From the NCBI GenBank assembly GCA_963575645.1, contig OY754469.1:18804001-18868000 (forward strand): DNA of 64,000 nt, read 5' to 3'. The notes below the pieces were generated by a model that saw only the letters and a program-made list of their open reading frames with translations, had not been told where the DNA came from and searched no databases. The DNA is from Xanthostigma xanthostigma (Eukaryota; Arthropoda; Insecta; Raphidioptera; Raphidiidae). Every line of letters starts with the position of its first letter. Position 1 is the first letter of the stretch. The position numbers and the translations under genes are program-made. This document shows, in pieces, positions 22,733 to 33,629 of this stretch.

Positions 22733-22975
22733 ATCTTAAAAAAAAACTTCGGAGAAGTATAAACTTCGTTCTGTGCTAAATTCAAAAACTTGAGGCGACT
22801 GAATCTTAAGATTATAACTTAAAAAAAAAGAATTTCGAGGCAGACAAGAAATTGCAATCAAGCTCGAAATTCTGTGCGTAAGACGTCGAAAAAAAATGAA
22901 TTTCGAGGCAGACAAGGAATTGAAATCCAACCTTGAAATTCTGTGCTTATAAAAGCTACAAGAGCAACAGCAAAA
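22733..22975. repeat. Terminal hairpin domain, left arm
   Basis: Three short stem-loops lie in series, each followed by TTCTGTGC or ATTCTGTGC. The stems are ACTTCG...CGAAGT-like at 22747, GAATTTCGAG/CTCGAAATTC at 22830-22872, and GAATTTCGAG/CTTGAAATTC at 22898-22941. The second and third form a ~68-bp tandem pair. It is mirrored at 40660-40900. An inserted ~35 bp near 22998-23032 is absent on the right. Confidence 0.75.
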
Positions 22976-23029
22976 AAAAGTGCACAGACGGCGTTTTTTT
23001 AGTAGTAACTAAAGGAGTTATGCGAACAC

Positions 23030-23620
23030 CGGCTCCGTGAAACCAGCCGCAACTTTGTTAGCCGCATGGACCAAAATGGGTGGGCTGGTTTGTGCTTCGT
23101 TTGTGCCCTTTCCTGCTTTAAAAATTTTCGTTCCTGCTTTTAGCGTTTCCGAGAAAATCGAAAATTTTATAACTGCGGCCAGGATCACGCCAGCCGCAAC
23201 TTTTTTGATTTTGTAATTTTTTTACTTGCGGCTGGTTTGTGCTTCGTTTGTGCCCTTTCCTGCTCCAAAAAAATTCGTTCCTGCTTTTCGCGTTTCCGAG
23301 AAAATCGAAGAAATTTTAGCTGCGGCCAGGTTCACGCTAGCCGCAACTTTTTGGAATTTGTACATTTTTTACTTGCGGCTGGTTTGTGCTTCGTTTGTGC
23401 CTTTTCCTGCTTAAAAAAATTTCGTTCCTGCTTTTCCCGTTCTCGAGAAAATCAAAAAAGAAAATTCGGTAAGCGTGAAGTTAGCCGCAACTTTGTTAGC
23501 CGCACGGACCAAAATAGGTGGGATGGATTGAGCTTCGTTTGTGCCTTTTCCTGCTTAAAAAATTTTCGTTCCTGCTTTACGAGTTTCCGAGAAAAATACG
23601 AAAAAAGAAAATGCAATTCT
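23030..23620 (+). repeat. ~146-bp tandem repeat, four copies, left arm
   Basis: The unit starts at GGCTGGTTTGTGCTTCGTTT (23083, 23230, 23377; diverged at 23521). It contains TTCCTGCT, TTCGTTCCTGC and CCGAGAAAATCGA. Neighbouring units are linked by a potential hairpin of CCAGCCGCAA and TTGCGGCTGG. Open frames of 147 and 62 codons across these repeats recur identically in the other arm as palindrome copies. I do not regard them as genes. GC content is higher than in the flanks. Confidence 0.85.
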
Positions 23621-23831
23621 ACACTGACCGGCACAAAAAACGCAACACCTAAAATGATGACCAGTTTAGAATTGCAATAACTTTTAAACGTATCGCTCGA
23701 CTTGAATGAGTTTTTTTTTATTTGAAAGGTCTATGCTTTGTCAATATTTCTGTAAGTGCTCTGCTCATTTTGGCGCTCTTCCATTTCGGCTGTAAAGAAT
23801 AACGCTAATGCTCGTTTTCCCCATACACATT
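23621..23831. repeat. Unique linker of the left arm
   Basis: Single-copy within the arm. It includes CTGACCGGCACAAAAAACGC and GCTCGTTTTCCCCATACACA. Identical by eye, in reverse complement, to 39833-40044. No coding capacity. Confidence 0.75.
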
Positions 23832-26800
23832 GAAATCTGTGTTTTTGCATATTCTCTACTTGCAGCTCGAAAAACTGTTTAGAACTGCTAAAGTAATATG
23901 ATGCGGCTGATTAGTGCCTACTATGGAAAGTTTCCTGCCTTCATAATATGTTCGAAATATTTAACCCTTTCTAGAGAAAATCGACATATTCTAATATATC
24001 TGTGTTTTCACGTATTCTTGACGTGCGGCTCGAGAAACTGTTTGGAACTGCTGAAGTATTATGATGCGGATGATTAGTGCCTACTATGGAAAGATTCCTG
24101 CCTCCATAATATGTTCGGAATATTTAACCCTTTCTAAAGAAAATCGACATATTCTAATATATCTGTGTTTTTACTTATTCTGGACGTGCGGCTCGAGAAA
24201 CTGTTTGGAACTGCTGATGTATTATGACGCGGCTGATTAGTGCCTACTGTGGAAAGATTCCTGCCTTAATAATATGTTCGGAAAACTTAACCCTCTCTGG
24301 AGAAAATCGACATATTCTAATATATCTGTGTTTTTACTTATTCTGGACGTGCGGCTCGAGAAACTGTTTGGAACTGCTGATGTATTATGACGCGGCTGAT
24401 TAGTGCCTACTATAGAAAGATTCCTGCCTCCATAATATGTTCGGAAAATTTAACCCTTTCTAGAGAAAATCGACATATTCTAATATATCTGTGTTTTTGC
24501 TTATTCTGGACGTGCGGCTCGAGAAACTGTTTGGAACTGCTGATGTATTATGACGCGGCTGATTAGTGCCTACTATGGAAAGATTCCTGCCTTCATAATA
24601 TGTTCGGAAAACTTAACCCTCTCTGGAGAAAATCGACATATTCTAATATATCTGTGTTTTTACTTATTCTGGACGTGCGGCTCGACAAACTGTTTGGAAC
24701 TGCTGAAGTATTATGACGTGGCTGATTAGTGCCTACTATGGAAAGATTCCTGCCTTCATAATATGTTCGGAAAATCTAACCCTTTTTGGAGAAAATCGAC
24801 ATATTCTAATATATCTATGTTTTTACGTATTCTGGACGTGCGGCTCGACAAACTGTTTGGAACTGCTGAAGTATTATGACGCGGCTGATTAGTGCCTACT
24901 ATGGAAAGATTCCTGCCTTCATAATATGTTCGGAAAACTTAACCCTCTCTGGAGAAAATCGACATATTCTAATATATCTGTGTTTTTACTTATTCTGGAC
25001 GTGCGGTTTGACAAACTGTTTGGAACTGCTGAAGTATTATGACGTGGCTGATTAGTGCCTACTATGGAAAGATTCCTGCCTTCATAATATGTTCGGAAAA
25101 TCTAACCCTTTTTGGAGAAAATCGACATATTCTAATATATCTATGTTTTTACGTATTCTGGACGTGCGGCTCGACAAACTGTTTGGAACTGCTGAAGTAT
25201 TATGACGCGGCTGATTAGTGCCTACTATGGAAAGATTCCTGCCTTCATAATATGTTCGGAAAATTTAACCCTTTTTGGAGAAAATCGACATATTCTAATA
25301 TATCTATGTTTTTACGTATTCTGGACGTGCGGCTCGACAAACTGTTTGGAACTGCTGAATTATTATGATGCGGATGATTAGTGCCTACTATGGAAAGATT
25401 CCTGCCTCCATAATATGTTCGGAATATTTAACCCTTTCTAAAGAAAAACGACATATTCTAATATATCTGTGTTTTTACGTATTCTGGACGTGCGGCTCGA
25501 CAAACTGTTTGGAACTGCTGAAGTATTATGACGTGGCTGATTAGTGCCTACTATGGAAAGATTCCTGCCTTCATAATATGTTCGGAATATTTAACCCTTT
25601 CTAAAGAAAATCGACATATTCTAATATATCTGTGTTTTTACTTATTCTGGACGTGCGGCTCGAGAAACTGTTTGGAACTGCTGAAGTATTATGACGCGGC
25701 TGATTAGTGCCTACTATGGAAAGATTCCTGCCTCCATAATATATTCGGAATATTTAACCCTTTCTAAAGAAAATCGACATATTCTAATATATCTGTGTTT
25801 TTACTTATTCTGGACGTGCGGCTCGAGAAACTGTTTGGAACTGCTGAAGTATTATGACGCGGCTAATTAGTGCCTACTATGGAAAGATTTCTGCCTTCAT
25901 AATATGTTCGGAAAATTTAACTCTTTATAGAGAAAATCGACATATTCTAATATATCTGTGTTTTTACGTATTCTGGACGTGCGGCTCGAAAAACTGTTTG
26001 GAACTGCTGAAGTATTATGTTGCGGCTGATTAGTACCTACTATGGAAAGATTCCTGCCTTCATAATATGTTCGGAAAATTTAACCCTTTTTGGAGAAAAT
26101 CGACATATTCTAATATATCTATGTTTTTACGTATTCTGGACGTGCGGCTCGACAAACTGTTTGGAACTGCTGATGTATTATGACTCGGCTGATTAGTGCC
26201 TACTATGGAAAGATTCCTGCCTTCATAATATGTTCGGAAAATTTAACTCTTTATAGAGAAAATCGACATATTCTAATATATCTGTGTTTTTACGTATTCT
26301 GGACGTGCGGCTCGACAAACTGTTTGGAACTGCTGAAGTATTATGACGTGGCTGATTAGTGCCTACTATGGAAAGATTCCTGCCATCATAATATGTTCGG
26401 AAAATCTAACCCTTTTTGGAGAAAATCGACATATTCTAATATATCTATGTTTTTACGTATTCTGGACGTGCGGCTCGACAAACTGTTTGGAACTGCTGAT
26501 GTATTATGACTCGGCTGATTAGTGCCTACTATGGAAAGATTCCTGCCTTCATAATATGTTCGGAAAATCTAACCCTTTTTGGAGAAAATCGACATATTCT
26601 AATATATCTGTGTTTTTACGTATTCTGGACGTGCGGCTCGAGAAACTGTTTGGAACTGCTGAAGTATTATGACGCGGCTGATTAGTGCCTACTATGGAAA
26701 GATTCATGCCTCCATAATATGTTCGGAATATTTAACCCTTTCTAAAGAAAATCGACATATTCTAATATATCTATGTTTTTACGTATTCTGGACGTGCGGC

Positions 26801-29800
26801 TCGACAAACTGTTTGGAACTGCTGAAGTATTATGACTCGGCTGATTAGTGCCTACTATGGAAAGATTCCTGCCTTCATAATATGTTCGGAAAATTTAACC
26901 CTTTATAGAGAAAATTGACATATTCTAATATATCTGTGTTTTTACGTATTCTGGACGTGCGGCTCGACAAACTGTTTGGAACTGCTGAAGTATTATGACG
27001 TGGCTGATTAGTGCCTACTATGGAAAGATTCCTGCCTTCATAATATGTTCGGAAAATTCAACCCTTTCTGGAGAAAATCGACATATTCTAATATATCTGT
27101 GTTTTTACGTATTCTGGACGTGCGGCTCGAAAAACTGTTTGGAACTGCTGAAGTATTATGATGCGGATGATTAGTGCCTACTATGGAAAGATTCCTGCCT
27201 CCATAATATGTTCGGAATATTTAACCCTTTCTGGAGAAAATCGACATATTCTAATATATCTGTGTTTTTACTTATTCTGGACGTGCGGCTTGAGAAACTG
27301 TTTAGAACTGCTGATGTATTATGACGCGGCTGATTAGTGCGTTCTATGGAAAGATTCCTGCCTTCATAATATGTTCGGAAAATTTAATCCTACCCAGAGA
27401 AAATCGACATATTCTCACAAATCTGTGTTTTTGCGTATTCTCTACTTGCGGCTCGAAAAACTGTTTAGAACTGCTGAAGTATTATGATGCGGCTGATTAG
27501 TGCCTACTATGGAAAGATTCCTGCCTTCATAATATGTTCGGAAAATTTAACCCTTTTTGGAGAAAATCGACATATTCTAATATATCTATGTTTTTACGTA
27601 TTCTGGACGTGCGGCTCGACAAACTGTTTGGAACTGCTGATGTATTATGACTCGGCTGATTAGTGCCTACTATGGAAAGATTCCTGCCTTCATAATATGT
27701 TCGGAAAATTTAACTCTTTATAGAGAAAATCGACATATTCTAATATATCTGTGTTTTTACGTATTCTGGACGTGCGGCTCGACAAACTGTTTGGAACTGC
27801 TGAAGTATTATGACGTGGCTGATTAGTGCCTACTATGGAAAGATTCCTGCCATCATAATATGTTCGGAAAATCTAACCCTTTTTGGAGAAAATCGACATA
27901 TTCTAATATATCTATGTTTTTACGTATTCTGGACGTGCGGCTCGACAAACTGTTTGGAACTGCTGATGTATTATGACTCGGCTGATTAGTGCCTACTATG
28001 GAAAGATTCCTGCCTTCATAATATGTTCGGAAAATCTAACCCTTTTTGGAGAAAATCGACATATTCTAATATATCTGTGTTTTTACGTATTCTGGACGTG
28101 CGGCTCGAGAAACTGTTTGGAACTGCTGAAGTATTATGACGCGGCTGATTAGTGCCTACTATGGAAAGATTCATGCCTCCATAATATGTTCGGAATATTT
28201 AACCCTTTCTAAAGAAAATCGACATATTCTAATATATCTATGTTTTTACGTATTCTGGACGTGCGGCTCGACAAACTGTTTGGAACTGCTGAAGTATTAT
28301 GACTCGGCTGATTAGTGCCTACTATGGAAAGATTCCTGCCTTCATAATATGTTCGGAAAATTTAACCCTTTATAGAGAAAATCGACATATTCTAATATAT
28401 CTGTGTTTTTACGTATTCTGGGCGTGCGGCTCGACAAACTGTTTGGAACTGCTGAAGTATTATGACGTGGCTGATTAGTGCCTACTATGGAAAGATTCCT
28501 GCCTTCATAATATGTTCGGAAAATTCAACCCTTTCTGGAGAAAATCGACATATTCTAATATATCTGTGTTTTTACGTATTCTGGACGTGCGGCTCGAAAA
28601 ACTGTTTGGAACTGCTGAAGTATTATGATGCGGATGATTAGTGCCTACTATGGAAAGATTCCTGCCTCCATAATATGTTCGGAATATTTAACCCTTTCTG
28701 GAGAAAATCGACATATTCTAATATATCTGTGTTTTTACTTATTCTGGACGTGCGGCTTGAGAAACTGTTTAGAACTGCTGATGTATTATGACGCGGCTGA
28801 TTAGTGCGTTCTATGGAAAGATTCCTGCCTTCATAATATGTTCGGAAAATTTAATCCTACCCAGAGAAAATCGACATTGTCTCACAAATCTGTGTTTTTG
28901 CGTATTCTCTACTTGCGGCTCGAAAAACTGTTTAGAACTGCTGAAGTATTATGATGCGGCTGATTAGTGCCTACTATGGAAAGATTCCTGCCTCCATAAT
29001 ATGTTCGGAATATTTAACCCTTTCTAAAGAAAATCGACATATTCTAATATATCTGTGTTTTTACTTATTCTGGACGTGCGGCTCGAGAAACTGTTTGGAA
29101 CTGCTGAAGTATTATGACGCGGCTAATTAGTGCCTACTATGGAAAGATTCCTGCCTTCATAATATGTTCGGAAAATTTAACCCTTTATAGAGAAAATCGA
29201 CATATTCTCATATATCTGTGTTTTTACGTATTCTGGACGTGCGGCTCGAAAAACTGTTTGGAACTGCTGAAGTATTATGATGCGGATGATTAGTGCCTAC
29301 TATGGAAAGATTCCTGCCTCCATAATATGTTCGGAATATTTAACCCTTTCTGGAGAAAATCGACATATTCTAATATATCTGTGTTTTTACGTATTCTGGA
29401 CGTGCGGCTCGACAAACTGTTTGGAACTGCTGAAGTATTATGACGTGGCTGATTAGTGCCTACTATGGAAAGATTCCTGCCATCATAATATGTTCGGAAA
29501 ATCTAACCCTTTTTGGAGAAAATCGACATATTCTAATATATCTATGTTTTTACGTATTCTGGACGTGCGGCTCGACAAACTGTTTGGAACTGTTGATGTA
29601 TTATGACTCGGCTGATTAGTGCCTACTATGGAAAGATTCCTGCCTTCATAATATGTTCGGAAAATCTAACCCTTTTTGGAGAAAATCGACATATTCTAAT
29701 ATATCTGTGTTTTTACGTATTCTGGACGTGCGGCTCGAGAAACTGTTTGGAACTGCTGAAGTATTATGACGCGGCTGATTAGTGCCTACTATGGAAAGAT

Positions 29801-30745
29801 TCCTGCCTCCATAATATGTTCGGAATATTTAACCCTTTCTAAAGAAAATCGACATATTCTAATATATCTATGTTTTTACGTATTCTGGACGTGCGGCTCG
29901 ACAAACTGTTTGGAACTGCTGAAGTATTATGACTCGGCTGATTAGTGCCTACTATGGAAAGATTCCTGCCTTCATAATATGTTCGGAAAATTTAACCCTT
30001 TATAGAGAAAATCGACATATTCTAATATATCTGTGTTTTTACGTATTCTGGACGTGCGGCTCGACAAACTGTTTGGAACTGCTGAAGTATTATGACGTGG
30101 CTGATTAGTGCCTACTATGGAAAGATTCCTGCCTTCATAATATGTTCGGAAAATTCAACCCTTTCTGGAGAAAATCGACATATTCTAATATATCTGTGTT
30201 TTTACGTATTCTGGACGTGCGGCTCGAAAAACTGTTTGGAACTGCTGAAGTATTATGATGCGGATGATTAGTGCCTACTATGGAAAGATTCCTGCCTCCA
30301 TAATATGTTCGGAATATTTAACCCTTTCTGGAGAAAATCGACATATTCTAATATATCTGTGTTTTTACTTATTCTGGACGTGCGGCTTGAGAAACTGTTT
30401 AGAACTGCTGATGTATTATGACGCGGCTGATTAGTGCCTTCTATGGAAAGATTCCTGCCTTCATAATATGTTCGGAAAATTTAATCCTACCCAGAGAAAA
30501 TCGACATATTCTCACAAATCTGTGTTTTTGCGTATTCTCTACTTGCGGCTCGAAAAACTGTTTAGAACTGCTGAAGTATTATGATGCGGCTGATTAGTGC
30601 CTTATATGGAAAGATTTCTGCCTTTCTAATATATTCGGAAAATTTAACCCTTTTTAGTGAAAATCGACATATTCTAACAAATCTGTGTTATTACATATTC
30701 TCGACTTGTGGGCTCGAGAAACTGTTTAAACTACTGCATTATTAT
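23832..30745 (+). repeat. 163-bp satellite array, left arm (~42 monomers)
   Basis: The monomer is marked by GACGTGCGGCTCG, AACTGTTTGGAACTGCTGA, GATTAGTGCCTACTATGGAA, TTCCTGCCT, CATAATATGTTCGGAA and GAAAATCGACATATTC. The CGGCTCG marker recurs at 24025, 24189, 24352, 24515 and so on to about 30710, giving a 163-164 bp period and about 42 copies. The edge monomers are the most diverged. Two consecutive 1467-bp blocks (26041-27507 and 27508-28974) are almost identical. A third related block follows. No open frame persists across monomers. A single ~163-bp unit with higher-order blocks is what satellite DNA shows elsewhere. Confidence 0.95.
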
Positions 30746-31463
30746 AAATTTCTGCAAAAAAATAGGAGAGCAAAAAAATTTTTTGAATTTTTAGTGATTT
30801 TTCAGAATGCTGTATCTCAGTTAAAATTTGTCGTATCGAGGTTTTAAAAAAAGCATTTTAAAGCGCTGAATGTCTAGTTTTTAGAATTTTTGGCTTAAAA
30901 TTTTTAGGAGCTCAGTCATCGCAAAATTCTAAGAAAGAACACGAAACAAATTTTTTTTTCATTTTTTGCGTTTTTTTTCTCGGTCCACGGGCTTTGAAAA
31001 ATTTTTTACTCAAAAATTATGATATGGCCTGTTCATCAGCTTTATATTCTTTTTTTAAATTTTTCTCTACGTTAATTTTTGACCCGGAGATATTCGACTA
31101 CAAAAGCCTTTTTTTGACTGTAACCATCGATATCTCAGCAACTAATGATCAGACAGAAAATTGACGGGCAGTTTCAAAATCTCGAATAATTTTCCTACAA
31201 GGTTATGTAGTGTTCTTGGAAGAAGAAAATTTTCTTTCATCCTTGATATCAACTTGAAAAAAGTGAAAAAAAGTGACTTTTTGACTTGTTTTGCTAAGTC
31301 GACCTCATCTTTGCTAATATCGGTGGAAAGTCTAATGCTTGTACGAATTTTTACACCTCGATGTACCCCCAAGAGCTCCGTAAATCGGTAGATCGATCTA
31401 TCGAACGGTTTTTCTGGACCGCTTAATCAAAATTTCAGAAAAATTTAAAGGAGCAAATTCAAT
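30746..31463. repeat. Inner AT-rich spacer, left arm
   Basis: Homopolymer-rich DNA with AGATATTCGACTAC, ATCGATATCTCAGCAACTAA, and GTAGATCGATCTATCGAACG. It is the diverged mirror image of 31541-32270. The 76-codon frames on both strands (31142-31372, 31161-31391) are mirrored by 31558-31845 and are not supported as genes. Confidence 0.75.
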
Positions 31464-31540
31464 AAGCAAAAGATGCCCAATTGTGAAAGAATTGAAAAAA
31501 AATCAAATTCATTTTTACGAACATTACAGAGTGTTCAGAA
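31464..31540. other. Central loop of the giant palindrome
   Basis: About 77 bp between TTTAAAGGAGCAAATT on the left and AATTTTGCTCCTTTAAA on the right that do not pair. No motif recognised. Confidence 0.7.
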
Positions 31541-32270
31541 TTGTAAATTTTGCTCCTTTAAATTTTTCTGAAATTTTGATTAAGCGGTCCGGAAAAACCG
31601 ATCGATAGTTCGATCTGTCGATTTACGGAGCTCTTGGGGGTACAATGAGGTGTAAAAATTCGTACAAGCATTAGACTTGCCACCAATATTAGCAAATATG
31701 CGGTCAACTTAGCAAAACAAGTCAAAAAGTCACTTTTTTTCACTTTTTTCAAGTTAATATCGAGGATGAAAGAAAATTTTTTTCTTCCAAGAACACTACA
31801 TAGCCTTGTAGGAAATTTATTCGAGATTTTGAAACTGCCCGTCAATTTTCTGTCTGATCATTAGTTGCTGAGATATCGATGGTTAAAATCAAAAGGATGC
31901 TTTTGTATTCGTAGTCGAATATCTCCGGGTCAAATTAACGTAGAGAAAAATTTAAAAAAAGAAATTAAAGCTGAATGAACAGGCTATCAAGTCCACATCA
32001 TGATTTTTGTGAAAAAAATTTTTCCAAGCCCGTGGATCGAGAAAAAAAAGCAAAAAATAAAAAAAAAAATTTTTTGTGTTCTTTCTTACAATTTCGCGAT
32101 GACTGTCGCTCCTAAAAATTTTAAGCTAAGAAATCTGAAAACTAGACATTCAGCGCTTTAAAATGCTTTTTTTAAAATCTCAATGCGACTAATTTTAACT
32201 GAGATACAGCTTTCTGAAAAATCACTAAAAATTCGAAAAAATTTTTTGCTCCCTTAATTTTTTGCAGAAA
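31541..32270. repeat. Inner AT-rich spacer, right arm
   Basis: Mirror of 30746-31463 with roughly 10% differences by eye, including small indels (for example an added GATAGCC segment near 31985). Ends at GCTCCCTTAATTTTTTGCAG, where the arm is interrupted. Confidence 0.75.
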
Positions 32271-32533
32271 TGTAGTAGACCTAGTGCATTCTTTAAATAT
32301 ACGGAATGTTTCGTAATAGCACTGAGCCATAAGTACCCATGTATTTTCTTACAAATAATTGCCAAAAAAAAAAAAAAAAAAAAAACCTATAAATTTAGAG
32401 GTAAATTAATTTTTATAACTAAGTCATTAAGAAATACAGATATTTTTTGACCATACAACTTTCGGAGTATTAATTCGAAATATCTACCCCTATCTTGTTG
32501 TTTTCTTGGGTTAATTAAAAATTAAAATTTTTA

Positions 32534-33235
32534 ATTTAAGGGGGTACTCACTCGAATTTTCGGAAAAAATCATACATTTTTGAACGGGTCTCAAAGAAAG
32601 AGGGAGGCAGATAGAAAATTGATTTTTTTTATTTTACATATCCTTCTACCATATATGTTCATTTTTTTTGACGCGCGCGCCCCACGCGCATGCGCACAGC
32701 TGTCTGTATCTCAGGAGACCATTAAAAAAAGGCGGGTTCGATCAGCGCTTTCGAGAACATCCTAGAACAAAAAAAAAAAATTATTCTTAAAGTAGAAGAG
32801 TCAAACTTCGCATTGACGGATGGAAAATAAAAAAAAGTCGATTTTAGAGAAATGGCGCATCTACGAAAAAAACCTCGGAAACGCTAGAAAATTTGAGGAA
32901 AAAACGGTTACTGAATCGCGAAATTTTTTTTATCAGAATTTCCATCCGTCAACGCGAAGTTGGACTCTTCTACTTTAAGAATACATTTTTTTTGTTGTTC
33001 TAGGATGTTCTGGAAAGCGCTGATCGGGCCCGCCGTTTTTTCATTGTTTCCTGAGATACAGACAGCTGTGCGCAAGCGCGTGGAGCGCGCGCGTCAAAAA
33101 AAATGGGCATATGGTAGAAGGATATGTAAATAAAATTTAAAAAAAATCAATTCTCTATCTGCCTTCCTCTTTCTTTGACACTCGTTCAAAAATGTATGAT
33201 TTTTTCCGAAAATTCGAGCGAGTACCCCCTTAAAT
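32534..33235. mobile_element. 702-bp palindromic MITE
   Basis: ATTTAAGGGGGTACTC is mirrored by GAGTACCCCCTTAAAT (with one mismatch region ACTC/GCGAG). The arms share TTCGGAAAAAATCATACATT, CATATGxTCATTTTTTTTGACGCG-like sequence, and CAGCTGTCTGTATCTCAGGA. The centre lies near 32885 and has AATGGCGCATCTACG. The two arms each contain an unusual GCGCGCG(C/T) and CACGCGCATGCGCA cluster. No transposase. Confidence 0.85.
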
Positions 33236-33358
33236 GATTGTTTTTGCTTTTTCACTTAATTTCGTATCTTAATTATTCAAATGACTTTAAAAGTTAAATG
33301 TGTCAGTACGCTCGCAAAGATAATCTTTTTAGTATAAGTCGATCATTTTTGTAAAATG

Positions 33359-33584
33359 AATCCCATCAAAAACATAAATGTGAAAACAAAGCCAAGTTTA
33401 ATAATCAATAAATAAGGAATTGAGATCTAAAAAGGTGTCAAATTTTCACCAAGCAAGTGTTCGTTTATTATGATTTATACCTAAACTTCATGTTTATTTG
33501 TGTGAAAACTTGCCAATTGAAAACTTAGCACCTTTTTAGAACTCTTTTGCATTGAATTTTTACGCTTATGTTTTTGATGGGATT
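33359..33584. mobile_element. 226-bp MITE with AATCCCATCAAAAACATAA ends
   Basis: AATCCCATCAAAAACATAA is mirrored by TTATGTTTTTGATGGGATT. Inner CTAAAAAGGTG pairs with CACCTTTTTAG. Noncoding, unknown superfamily. Confidence 0.85.
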
Positions 33585-33629
33585 TGATTACTTTCTGTAA
33601 ACAAATTATTAGTATTTATCAGTCAAAAG

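Larger units (their letters stand above)
32271..33629. mobile_element. 1.36-kb insert unique to the right arm
   Basis: This segment has no counterpart in the left arm, where spacer passes almost directly into satellite. It contains two complete inverted-repeat elements (32534-33235 and 33359-33584), a poly-A run at 32358-32377 and A/T-rich DNA. It is therefore likely an accumulation of later insertions. Confidence 0.65.

Noticed and set aside
23237..23680. 147-codon open frame, identical in 39985-40428
   Set aside because: It runs through the 146-bp tandem repeat and linker, has repetitive Cys/Phe/Ser-rich translation and no domain. Its duplicate exists only because of the palindrome.
23832..30745. 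CRISPR-like array
   Set aside because: Regular repeats at 163 bp with no short repeat-spacer design. Monomers are contiguous and the genome is eukaryotic, so it is satellite DNA.
31142..31391. Overlapping opposite-strand frames of 76 codons
   Set aside because: Mirror copies occur at 31558-31845; low-complexity AT-rich sequence of the inner spacer.
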